Origin: Phytoseiulus persimilis | Lineage: Eukaryota > Arthropoda > Arachnida > Mesostigmata > Phytoseiidae | DNA: 64,000 bases | NCBI GenBank assembly: GCA_037576195.1 | Contig: CM075103.1 | Span: 25,566,723-25,630,722 of the forward strand | Direction of reading: 5' to 3' | Shown here: one piece after another, positions 37,901 to 50,600 of the stretch | How the letters are laid out: every line of letters starts with the position of its first letter | Numbering within the stretch: the first letter of the stretch is position 1 | Made by a program: the position numbers and the translations under genes | The notes under the pieces: generated by a model | Database searches by the model: none | The model's input: the letters and a program-made list of their open reading frames with translations, nothing else | Told to the model about the DNA's origin: nothing

Positions 37901-40900
37901 GTCAAGGAAGCTCCGAAAGCTGAGAAGACCGGAGGAGAGCCGAAAGCTTTGAAGCCGAAAAAGAAAGCGAAAAAGGCTAATAAAAGAAGCAAAACACCGA
38001 AAGCCGAAGCCGAGTCGGAGAAGGTGAAGGTGGATCCTGCTGTCGAGTCCAAAGACGAGAAAGACGAGGGCGTCGGAATGGAGGAAACTCTCGAGGGACC
38101 TGACTTAGAGAAGGAAACCTCGAAGCCATCGCATCAGTCAGAGAGCCAACCGACGACGAAGAAATTCGAGTTCCTCAGACTCCCCAGATGGCGACGTGAG
38201 CGGCCAGCTGGAAAACCGTCCGAGGTGCCGCAAGCCGAAGAAACCGACGCTGGAAAGGTTGATGACGCTCCGCAATCGCCTGACGAGCAGATGCTCACCG
38301 ATCGTCCCACGGAAACCCCCGAGCCCAGAGACGATGAGATCGACGCCGCTGAGAAAGGTAGACCCAGTTTGATGAAGAGGACTTTCACGCTCAACTTTGC
38401 CAGTTTCTCTTTCTCCCGTGACATTCCGGTTGAGAAGGCTCGAGAAGAAGTTCAGCAGGACAGCGCCATTGACGAAACCGACCGGGATCACCGGGAGGCT
38501 TCTCCCGTCGCCGAAGAAGCGAAGCCAGAAGAACAAAAACCCGAGGAGGGAGACGAGACGGAGCAGTGGCTCCATCTTGGATTCTTGAAGATCCGAAAGC
38601 AACCGAAGCCGGCTACGATCGAACAACCCGCCGAAGAGCCTCGAACCGAACCCGCTGAAACGGCGGACAAAGTCGTGAACGCTCAAGAGAAACTGTCCGA
38701 AAAAGCAAAGGAAAACGAGACGGAAAAAAACGTTGAGACCGCTCCGGAGGAAGTAGAACAACGCGTCAGGACCGGAGAGGAGTCGGTTGTGAAGGCGAAG
38801 AGAGAGGGGGCCGCGGAAGAACCCATGTGCTCCGGAACCGTTGAGAAAGCCGAGCCCGGGCCCGCGACGAACGCCTCTGAGGACGCTGCGGAGAACAAGC
38901 TTGCTGAAGCCACCACATCGGGACAGGCGGCGGCGAAAATCGTTGAAAAGTCTTCCAAGTTCCAGCTCAGAAACCCTCTCGCTGAGTACGAGTTCCGACT
39001 ACACCGACCTGAGCTGCTGAAGCGCAAAAAAGTGGTTAAAGTGGAAGAAGTTGGAAGAGCGACCGAAGCCGAGGAAAAGGAAGTCGGAACTCCTGATGAG
39101 TCCAAGAAGGAGAGTGCATCCAGTACGGAGTCCAACGATGAGACTAGGGAACCGTGCGAGATCGAAGACACCATGGCCGCAACTGTGGAGCTGGAGAAAG
39201 AAACGGGTGAACCGAAATCCGAGAATGCGCCCGAGAGTGCGGACCCCAAGTGGTATGGGAAACCTGCGGCGTTCTTCACTTCTCTGCGATTGCCGAAACT
39301 TCCGAAAAGGCCCGTCGTCGGAACTCAGAAGCCTGTCGAACCCGAAATATCCAACGTGCCAGAGTCCGCACCAATGGCTGCGCCTGAGGAAACCCTGACA
39401 GACGTGTCGGCGGAAACCGAAGCCCAAGAGAAGTCTGGCGGGGCTAAATCCAAATTCTCTCTCGGATCAGAGAAACAACGAACCTTCTACGCCGTGTTCA
39501 AGCTCGGCAAGAAAAGCGCTCAGCCAGAAGAGCCCGAAGTCGACGCAAAGAAAAGCAAGCCAAACATGCTCAAGAAACTTTTCAGCTCCAAGAAAGCGAC
39601 GCCGCCTCCAGAAGCTTCCCCAGATATCGCTGAAATTAAGTCTGGGGAGCAGCCGATCGAGAAACCTCTCCCCGAGGGATCCGGAGCCGGAACAGAGAGC
39701 CAAGAACCGAGCTCCCGACCGCGCACCGCAGAGCCCGACAAAGACACAGAGTCCCCGACATCCGATTCGCCCGAGTCCGAGGAGGTCGCGACGAAAATCG
39801 AGAACGACGTTTCTCGGGAGCATGACTCTCCGGTCCTGATCAGCAAACAGGACATCACCATCGACGCGGAAACCGGTTCGGTTAAGATAGAGGAGGCTGA
39901 AGAGCCCAAGTCTAGTCCTAGCGAAGGCAAACGAGATGAGCCTACGGCGTCTCGCGGTAGACGCCGCAGGAAGAACAAGAATCGTAAGAACAACAAGCTG
40001 AACATCGTTCGGAGCTCCACTACCGAGGTGGAAAAAGTCGTCAAGACGCAGAAGTCCGCTGCCGATGACGGAACTGTTGGCGCTTCAGTTGAGCTGAGGT
40101 CCGCGGAAACGAGCGAAGAGCAGAAGACCAGCAGCTTCGTCGAAGAGGGAGCCCGCGAAATCGTCATTGAGTCGAGTTCGGGCGAAGTGACCAAGATCGA
40201 GGTCGTCAGTGAGAAACGCGTGGTGACGAAGACGAGCGCCTCCGCTTCGGCGGTCGTGTCTTCGTCCGCCGTAGTCTCCACTAGTGAGGCTCTTGATGGT
40301 AGCGCCGTCACCGAGACCGTGCAGCGAGAACTCGACCAAAACGTGCAGACCGAGCGATCGGTACGAGAGGAGTCTTCGGCGAAACAAGAAACCGTTGACG
40401 AAGTCGACCTGGGGAAGGGTGAAAGCGAGGTCGTCGAGGTAGTCGTTTCGGAGGACGCGGTGAAGAAAGCCGTCGATGTGAAGAAGAAGTCTTTCAACTT
40501 CTTGGGCTACTTCAAATCGAAGGACGCCGAAGTTTCTTCTGAGTCGAAGAAGATCACCACCGACGTCGAAGTCTGCGTCGAAAGAGAAGCCACCGAAGTT
40601 ACCAAATCGGGAGCGGAGGATCCATCGGTCACCGACAGAAGAGAGGAGAAGAAACCGAAGTTACGCCACCTTAAGATCACCAAACGCCTCAAGAGAAAAT
40701 CAGCGCACACAGTTTCGAAAGTTCAGCCCCCGACACATTCCGGAGACGGCGGAAGGTCCTCGGAAGCGACTGATGAGGCCAAAGTCGAAGAAACCGCTGA
40801 GGATCCCGCCCCAGCGGGAAAACCTGAGCCGTCTGAGAGAATTGGAGAAGATCCTGTTGATGAGCTTGAGGAAGCAAAGAATGCCGGAAAACCCGAGGGG

Positions 40901-41650
40901 AGCTCCAAATGTGAGGAGAGCAAACAGTCAGCCGAGGAGAAGAAGTCCGCCGGAAAACGAAGAAAACTTCCCTCTCTCAATTTGAAGGGCCTCTTCAAAT
41001 TCTCGAAGGAGGGCTCGAGCAAAGAGAGGAAACCCGAGTCTACAGTCACCGAGATGGAGACGAAAACGGAAGGTCCGGGAGACATACCCAAAGACGCGGA
41101 GGTTACCACCGCAGAGGATGAGCAGAAGCCAGAGACGGAAGTTGGTGAGAGTCCCGACAGCACAAAAGTAGAGGACGAGGCTGAGTCCGCAAGAACCGCT
41201 GAAGATAAAGCCGGTGAACGCGACACTGCCGCGAGCGATGGCAAGTCCGAGAAAGCTCCGAGAATCCCGAAGAAGTCGGTGCTGGGTTGGTTCGCTCGAC
41301 CGCCGAAAGCCAACAGGACACCAGCGGAAAGTGGAGGCAAAGATGCCGCCAAGGGTCCCGAAATCGAGAAACGAGCGGAAAGCGGCGACAGCGAAACGGT
41401 CACAGAAGCTGTTGAGGCCAAGGAAATCCTAGAGGTCAGGAAAGACAAGCCGAAGGAAGAAGATAAGGCGTTGAAAATGAAACGCTTCGGTTGGCTTTCC
41501 AAGCGGAAAGTAAAAGACACGTCGGACGCTGTCAAAATAGACGGGTTTTCCGAGGAAGCCGGTACATCTCGTAAATACGATCATTTCGGCCGAACTTACG
41601 TTTACAAATGGCCCGGCGTCAAATACTCGGGTGACAATCCATCACCATAG
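22896..41650 (+). CDS. Ank2: Giant ankyrin, alternative isoform ending inside the ZU5-C region with a 3,034-residue tail
   Basis: This isoform shares the exons from 23371 to 31024 and then uses 32334-41650 as its last exon. The donor at 32546, after the codons for V-G-L-Q, is read through in frame to a stop at 41648-41650. The product would have 1,105 shared residues (24 ankyrin repeats, ZU5-N, the first part of ZU5-C) plus 3,034 tail residues, about 4,139 in all before any first exon. It would lack the rest of ZU5-C, the UPA domain and the death domain. A putative 3'UTR with AATAAA at 43369-43374 lies before the next canonical exon at 44708. The open frame itself is certain. Its use as an ankyrin terminal exon is inferred from frame continuity with the ZU5 coding sequence. 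The alternative is a nested gene with its own internal start. Confidence 0.7.
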
Positions 41651-44600
41651 GTTCGATGAGTTCCCTCTGTTATCCGCCAGATCGCGATGTTGAAAAACTG
41701 CCGCTCTGCGACCTTGTTTTCGAAGCTACCGTATCGTGAGAGACTCAGAATGTCGGCGTTTTGCCGGGTTTGAGTCGATATGGCTTCTGAGTGGCAGACG
41801 TTCCATGCGCGGCTTTGAATCGTGTCAGTGTTCGTTTGCTGCGACGAATCTCTCGAACAGGGAGTTCCAACTCCGTGTTGTAGGCTGGGTGGACGCTTTG
41901 CGGCCTAGTGCAATGGCTGCAAATTGAACCGCACGAAAGTGTTCTCGGTTCCGCCCTCTCAGAGTTGCAAATCGCTCTGAACAGGGCAGGCTTTCGTTGG
42001 CTTGAAACTCGGGTCGTTACTTCTCCTCTGTTCTAAGGAAAAACAAAAACACTCAGACACTTCGACGAAGGGCGATATGCACCACGTCGCAACACCGCTA
42101 GGTAGCTTCCCACGAGGAATTTCTGTTCCATGATCCTTCCGCCGTACTCTGGTTCCGACGAGACCCGGATCGAGAGACACAATTTTTCAGAAGAAGAAAG
42201 TTGATTTTATTTATCCGTGAGCTACACATTCCATGATCTCATTTATTTCTGTATAGCTTTAAACACAGATCTCTATACAATCGAAGCCCGGACAGACGAA
42301 GACGGTTACAACGGAAAATCAGAAGCGTCAGTGTCGATCAAACAGTATCACTCACTTACTTATACCCCATTTTACAACAGATGAAGATGAGAGAAATTAT
42401 ACATTTCGCGCCTATACATCGCTTTTACATGTATTTAAACGTTCTTGATGTAGTTTGTTCGAGGCTTTCAAGCATGAACAGTTGATATTAGACGAAGAGA
42501 AGAGAACTTTTCGTACATCGATGATAGGAACGAGAGACGGTTGATTTAGCTCGATAGAAGGAAGATTCAATCGGAGAAAAGTGAGAGATCGACGTTCACT
42601 TATACCCATTGAATGATCAGAAATAATCCGACCCGTGCCGTTGTACAATGACATCGATATACCTTTGGAAAACTGCGCTTTACTAATGCTAACAGTTTTT
42701 ACGCTACTAACCCCGATACTGGAGGCGGTTCTAGGGTATCGCGGTGTGCATTTCGGTCATTATCTCACTTTCCTTCCACGACAATAACATTCCTCAGTAT
42801 CACTGGGTACTCGAGAGTGCTCCTTGAGGGGGAAACAAAATACGCTAAGAAGTCGAACGTGGGCGGAACGTTCTCCATTTATCTTCCGATACGTCGAAGT
42901 GCTTTTGCCCAGGAAGCATTTTCCGTTCTCTCCCGAGCGATGACTCATAGCGCAGAAGTCACGCCCGAATGACCCCGAACAAATGTACACTGAGAGAGCT
43001 CTGGCTCAGCATCATCTTCGAGAAAAGAGAAAATTTCGTGCGTAGACATCATTCGTCTCATCATGGCATCATCATCACTTCCACCACTCTCTTCGATATT
43101 TCCGATACCCCCACAAAAGTATAGAATCTCGTATGCTCGCTTGAGAACTTTCATTCATCCCAATCATTCATCCTTCACCCGTGAAGCCGTGTCTGTATGT
43201 ACTGAAGACCAACAGTTACTCTCGAAGTGCCGAACGAAACGACTGCTTTAACAACAGCAACAGAAACAGAAACAACAACCACAACCAAAACAACCACAAA
43301 AGACAATGCTCCGAGCCCGTTATGAGCGAGAGCGAAACAGATCTATCTCTACGTATGAAAATATTAACAATAAAATTAACAAAATTCACTATTTCTACTA
43401 AAAAACAATCGTTGTGCGTTTTGATTGTCCTAAAGGAGCCAAGACAGTCCGAGTGCTCCTAGAGATCCTAGAGACTAACAGAGAGTTAGGAAAAAAACAT
43501 GGCCGCCAACAAGCTTTGTTGCCACACCTTTCGATGTGTTTCGTGTGGTCTGGTGACCGATACGTTGCGTAGAGTCGTGTAGTCCAGCTAGCCTCCTTTC
43601 TACCTCCGAATGTGAAGCCACTGAGTTTAGAACCACTGAATCGGCTGAAATAAGCTCTCCAAACTCAGTACATACATTCATAGCTCGCCTCCTCATACTG
43701 CCACTACTAGCCTTGTCTATCTATACTAAATGTGTTGTGTTTTTTCCGAACGAGCGAGAGAGTCTCAGAATCGACAAAACAGCATGCAACTCTTCAAAAT
43801 TCATAATCCATTCAACCGGGTCCATGACTGGCCGTCTTCCGTCAGGAGTCGATGCACGAGTAACCTGAACGACGTCACTGAAACCCCAAAATGCCCTACA
43901 CAATACCGAACACGTGACTGACACACGTGATCACGTTGACCGGACGTTCTTAGAACCTACAACTAGTACACGAGTCAGTCACAACCCACACAGAGCAGTT
44001 TTGGAGGTAGAACGCGGTGGTGCGGACTGGCTGCAGCAGCTGAGTGCTTTTTGAGAGACTTTGATCACGGATTGCTCATCAATCAATCAATGAGTTGACC
44101 TTGAACGAAGCACTTCCCTCATCTCAATTGCCCATGAAGTCGCTTGCCCATGTTGGCTGTGCGGGGTGGCAGGATTGCTTGTTGACGGTGATGTGAAAGC
44201 TGGGGAGGGCCTGGATGGGCAGGAGGGGGAGCGGGGGTTGGATAAGCAACGAACGGGCTCGATCGGGAGATGGTTCCGGGGGACGTTGGTTGTGGTAGAA
44301 CATTTAGTTGGGTAATTTAGAGTTTTGATAGCGGGGCGTTAGATTCGCCACTGGTGGTCGGAGGGTTTTACGTTTTTTTGCTGCCGACGGGTGATGGAGC
44401 AGACTGTTGTTGGTAAGTAAACGGTGGGTGCATGACGGGTGGGGGCACGGGTTGAATGTCAGCATGCCAGCCGCTGGGATGAGAACCGCCTTTCTCTACC
44501 TCCAAAGCTACTCTGCACGCCAAAACTCAATGATACTACATCTATGATACTAACATCAGACATGCACTCCAGAACGGAGACGTGATCGCGATCCTCGAAA

Positions 44601-47600
44601 GAATGTGAGAGACAATCACAGAAAGGAGAAAGAAAGCGAGAATCCTCTCTTTTCCCGGGCCTCGATTGTCGTGAGTTTTAACGGAAGATCCCGACGTCGC
44701 TTTGCAGGCGCAACCGATCCACACCGACATGGTCACTCGACTGTTGGGCAACCGCGTAGCCGTAAGCCCGATTGTGACCGTCGAGCCGCGGCGACGCAAA
44801 TTCCACAAGCCGATCACTCTCACGATTCCGCTGCCGAAAGCTGCTCACAAAGGGATGACCAACCAGTACCAGACCGAATCACCTACGCTCAGATTGCTTT
44901 GCAGCATAACAGGTAGGGGAACTAGGCCAGTTTTGTTTCGACATTCTCTAACTGATCGCGCGGAAAGCGTGCGCGCTCTTCGTCTGCCTCCGCCGAAAGG
45001 ATCATCTCCGCCACCAACGCAAACTTCACGCATAACGCTTCTCACCGGTGATCACCCGCCTACTCGGGACATTCCTGAAGTGATTACGCGGCTTCTGCGC
45101 TTCGAACATTCTCTCAGCCGGTGTCGAAAAAAGCGCATACTACCTCCGAATCGATCTCCTTCCTCGATGTTTGGCGCTTCCTGCGAAACCGAAGATGTTT
45201 CTCTGAACCTCAACGCATTGATCAATTATACGCCGAGCCGGGAAGTAGTAGAAGTATGAACTGACCCTTGATTTGATCGTTCAAAGGTGGACAGACCAAG
45301 GCTCAATGGGAAGATGTGACTGGATCGACTCCTTTGACTTTCGTGAGCGAATGCGTATCGTTCACCACCACCGTTTCTGCCAGATTCTGGCTGATTGACT
45401 GCCGTCAAGTCACCGATGTGACCAAATTCGCGACAGAGCTCTATCACGAAGCAGTGCTGGTCCCGTTCATGGCCAAGTTTGTGGTATTCGCCAAGCGCCA
45501 CGAGCTGCTCGAAGCTCAGCTTCGGGTGTTCTGCATGACAGATGACCGAGAGGACAAAACGCTGGAAAACCAGGAACACTTCGCCGAGGTTGCGAAGAGT
45601 CGCGACGTTGAAGTCCTCGAGGGAACTGAGCAGTACCTCGAATTTGCTGGCAATCTCGTGCCCATAACAAAATCTGGCGAACAACTCGCTCTGACTTTCG
45701 AGGCGTTCAAGGAGAATCGAGTGTCTTTCAATGCTCGCGTCAAGGTTCGTAAGCGACATCGATTCTGATTCCTGTAATCGTATTTTCTCGGGCTGGAACC
45801 CTCTGCCCGACGTTCCTAACGAGAATAACGGGAATATCGCAGGACATGCACCAAGAGCCGATGGGCCGCGTGGCCTTCATGAAAGATCCTAGAGGAAAGC
45901 ATCAGGACGTCCCTCAGACTCCTGTGTGCAATCTCAACATCCGACTGCCGGAGCCGATGGAGTACGAGAGCGTGCCGCTCGAGAAGAAGTACGGCTTCGT
46001 TCAGCAGGGCGGAGCCGGCGGGACGCACGAAATGATCCACCGTGCCGACCTCCATCTGTCCGACATTGCCAAGGAGGTTGGCAACGATTGGGCCGCCCTC
46101 GCTGGTCAGCTCGGCATTCCCGTCCAGGAAATCCAACAGATCCGAGACGAAGTGACCAGCGACAAAGATAACCAAGCTCTCACCATGCTGAAGATTTGGA
46201 TCCAACGCATGGGCCCCGCCGCCAACGGCAACGCTCTAGAGAAAGCCCTGCAGAACATCGGACGGGACGATATCGTCCACAAGTGCATGTCCAACATCGA
46301 GGTGGTAACTGATGACGTTGAGAAAGCGGTCGCCAAGGTCCATCTGAGTGGACCTGGCTCCATCACCAGCGTTACTAAGACCACCGTGATCACGACCAGT
46401 TCCACAGACGAAAGGGACATCATGAAGGTAAGCCGCTCCCGCCGTATTCACCAGGCTCGGTGAAATGTTTGCTCCATGAAATTGTTGCCCTTGACTGATC
46501 GGAAGTCGACCGCGAGCAGAAGCTTCGAGCGACGACCCTCGCCAGAGGCGCAGGCTCTCGCCGCACAGGGCGCATATAGTCGAAGTGGATTCGCGCTCAC
46601 CAAGGTGTTCTAAAGTCGAGTGATTGTCACAGGACGCTGAATCTGCCGAAGATACTAGTAGTGGATCTGCAAGAACAAAGCCGACTGCGACCCCTGCACC
46701 TGTTGGTAAGCACTATTCGCCTTGACATCATAGATCTCGGGATCAGCCCGAGTTCATACATTTCAAAAATACCATGTGTCCCTATCGGTTACTTTTCTCG
46801 AAACCCTTTTATCGATTCCATTCGTTCGTTCCTCTCTCCCGTACCCTTGTGTGCCTGTGACTTCTGGCCCATTCATGTGTGAAAGCGAAGTGCTTCTGAT
46901 AACTTGCGGCGGATCATGCAGCGTCATGCTCGTGACTGCCGCCGATACGTAAAGCCACGCCTCGGCTTCTACGTCTGAGAACGAACTGAAAATAGTTATT
47001 AATAGAGTTATTGCGTTCAGTTCACGCGACAACGGTATTGAAAAGCAGGACAGGTACGTTTCACATGAAAGAGCACACGTAATTCACAAAGCTTTGAGAG
47101 CGAACAAGGAGAGAAAAATCTGTCACGAGCGAAAGTCACGCTTTTCGTACTATTACCTCACGACCTAGAGAAGCTTCTCTTCCTCCATCATCGACGCGGA
47201 AATCACTAGTTAAGCAAACCTCTCGCGGAAAACTCATGAACGTCGATCCATTCTCATCATCACCAACATCTGAAGCGTTCATCGCGGCTGGAGATGGCGA
47301 TATCGGGAATCTCATTCGCATCGGCCTCTCTGGTCTTGCCGATCTCGCCAGAGTTCCGCGTAGCTGGGCTTTCATTCACCTCCATTCGCAAGTGCACCAA
47401 GCGCTCGTTCCGCACAGAGTCGTTGAAAAGCTGGAAAATTTTCAGAAGTTCATGAGGTTCACCAGACCACTGTCGACGTAAAACACGCAGACTCAAAGAA
47501 AGAGAAGACTCCCGAATCCCGAAAGGAGAAGCTGCCCGAAAAACCCAAGGCCGACTCGAAGAAGAAAGACGAACCCAAGAAGGAGGACTCTAAAAAACAA

Positions 47601-50600
47601 TCCCCCAAGAGGGAAATTCCTCCACCTCCTAAAAAGGAGCCTCCTAAGAAGGAGAAAAAAGAGGACCCTCCCAAGAAAGATGCGGCCGCCTCGAAGAAAG
47701 ACGCTAAGAAGGAATCGATGAAGAAAAAGGAGGAGCCAAAGAAGGAGGCTTCTCCGGCGCCTCCGAAGAAGGAGACTTCACCTCCGAAGAAGGAGCCGTC
47801 TCCTGCTCCGCCAAAAAAAGAGGCTTCGCCACCGAAGAAGGAAGCTAAGAAGGAGGAGGCGAAAAAAACAGATCCAGCGCCGAAGAAAGATTCTCCTAAA
47901 AAGGAGGCTCCCAGGAAGGAGGACAAGAAAATCAAGAGTCCTTCGGCTGCGCCACCCGAGCCCCCGAAGAAAGCGGAAGAACGCAGGGAACAGGCGGCTG
48001 TCGTCTCTGAAGCCGTGGTCACTGAAGTGATCCAGAAGACCGAGGTCCCAAGCACCGCCTCGCCTCAGAAGAAGAAACGCGAAGGAACTCCGGTCGACGA
48101 ACTTTCGGCAGAACTGCTTGAGCAGATCGTTAGAGACGACCAGGACCTAGCCCTCAAGGGTACGAGACGACCACGAGACCGTAATTCACTTCGCTTTGAT
48201 TTTGACTCTCTGTCTGTGAATGGAACTTTGGCTTGAACTAAACCTTTAACCACTAAAGGTGGAGCTCCCAAAAAAGCTGCGAGAGACGTCGTCGACGCGG
48301 GCCCGGGAGGTGTAATGGGTAGGAACGTCGATATTGAGAGATACATCAAGGAAACAACGCCCGAGGAAATCGTCATCCCAGAGTACCGCCACGAAACTCG
48401 AACGGTTACCATGACCTCTATGACCACAACCGTCACCAGAGAAGGTTAGATCGGTGTTGTGAGCGCTTGTCGGGCTTGTCACCGCCACTTCGGTGCTTGA
48501 CGCTTGGATCACCCAATTTTTGAGATCTTTTCCACGAACGGATTGAGCACAGGAGATGTGGAGCCCTGGGAGGAGCGGTTTTTGGGGGAGTCCACACTCG
48601 AGATCGTTGCTGCACTAATGTCATGGTGTGTCTAGCATTGCGTGGGGGTGTCGGAGACTAACCTCGGAACCTTACCTATCTCACGATTGCACTCACAAAC
48701 ACTCTCTCTCACTCTTCCTCTCTCTTTTTCCGTCGAGTTGACCACTGACGATCTCGGTCGCGGCCGCGGCAGCTAAGCTACGGGGCACTGTTACAGGGGT
48801 AATTGGCGAGCTTGGGGCGGCACTTAAGGACTTTGACGATGGCGGCGACCGACAAGGTCCCATCATCACTGAGATAGGTGATGCGGAAGCAGCTTTGCTC
48901 ACTGAACAGCAAATACAGCAAGAGCTACAGCAGCAGCCACTGGCTCCCCAACAACGGCCGCGACAGGAAGTGCAAAGCATGTCATCACCAGAGCCGAGCG
49001 CGTTTGTGCAAGAGTCTCACGAGGTCCTACCCGATGGGACCCTCCAGCACACGATCACAAAAGTGACGACGACTACATTTGTCCAAGGTATCGAGCACTT
49101 CGCACCGGTCCAAGCACTTTATGAGTTTTGTCTGATTCGTTCGAACTTTCACTGGTGCCGCCGCCGCCGATCGGCGCGAAGTCCACCTGCTCAGTTTCCA
49201 TTGCGAGAAGAACCCACTGAACCCTTGCCTCCTCTCCCCATGATTTCCTTCTCACCCCTTCCGTCGTCGTCGTCGTCGACGAGGAGCCCGCACTGCCGGT
49301 GCGCCCGAGACGCTTATCGATTCCACCAAGCTCATGGTCCACACGATCTACCGTTGCAGAGGAAGGCCAACCCCCCGTCGAACTCTCGACACGATTGCAC
49401 GAGTCAGAGGCTGGGGCGTCTGACGCAGATACCAGCCAAGTTTCAGTTTCCAGTCTTCCTGAAGACGAAGGAACTGTTTCTTCGGGACTGCAGCATATGC
49501 AAGGTAGGTGTGACGAACATTTCACGCTAGGGACATTAACTGTGCCGAGGGACATTCGTGCCTGTGCATGAGTTTGTGGTGAGACAGATAGATATTCCCG
49601 CATTTCGCTGCATGACCGATTGGACGTTGGAGCATGCTCACACTGGTCATCAAGAACCACGGTAGAAGAGCCACAAGTGAGAGTAATCGAGAAGAAGATG
49701 CTTCTGATCGGGTCGTTACCGGGAGTGAGCTTGATCCGTGTCCGAGCCTTCATTTGTCGCCGTCATGTACTGCAGTTCAGTGGTGCAAAAATCATTTTCA
49801 CCATCCCATCACAACAAAAACAACAACGAGGAGCTGCCGATGTGGAGGGGCGTGCTCGCAAACTTCGCTCGGTTCCACTCCGAAAATATTCCCGGACACT
49901 GGCGATCGCTGGGGGCCGCCCCATCTGGGCGGCCTCCTCGGTCAGTCACGGTATCTTCGGCCCGGCCGCGTCCCGGGCTCGGAAACACAGTCGTTGATCG
50001 ATCATCCCTCTTTCATCCAATCATCCAATCATCGTCTCATCGGCGGCTGTATACGTGCGTGTAGGGTTCGTTTCATCCCCCCGTCGTCCATTCCGTTAGA
50101 TTCCATAGTAGTATGGCGGATGGTTAAGGGTTACTGTGCGTGACTGTGTGTCTGTTGGGGGAACTTTCCGCCTTTGGCTTTGCGAACGCTTTGAGTTTTA
50201 ACCAAGTGGTAGAAACCAAGAGATTCGTGCGCGCGAGAGAATCGCTTCGGAGAGGGCGAGAGCAAAAAAGAGAGAAAGGAAGAGAGTCGCGACGAGAGGA
50301 ATCTCCATAGATTTCCGATAATCCGACCCGAAGTGCAGAAATTCACAAGAACAAATCACCGACTTAGTGGAGTGCACGGTAACGAGAGAGCAGCAGCAGC
50401 AAATTGTTGAGCGATTCGAAGATCCGGGCGTCGGGTCCGGTTGCATTTGTGCTGCTTTCGAGCATTGGTGGAGGTCGTTGCAGTGAATCCATCCATTCAG
50501 CTGATCATCTTACGACTGGAAATCATCACGGCTCTGTCGCAATGGGGTGGACGAGCCTTTCATTGCTACATCATGGGTTAAGGGAGGCCGATCGATCAAT

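Noticed and set aside
36112-40497. Long minus-strand frames (303, 242, 198 and 325 codons) within the giant exon
   Set aside because: Ser/Thr/Ala-rich antisense readings of Glu/Lys-rich coding sequence; expected when stop codons are avoided on the complement by composition.
47459-48055. 198-codon minus-strand frame rich in Phe/Ser/Gly
   Set aside because: Antisense shadow of the Lys-Lys-Glu repeats.
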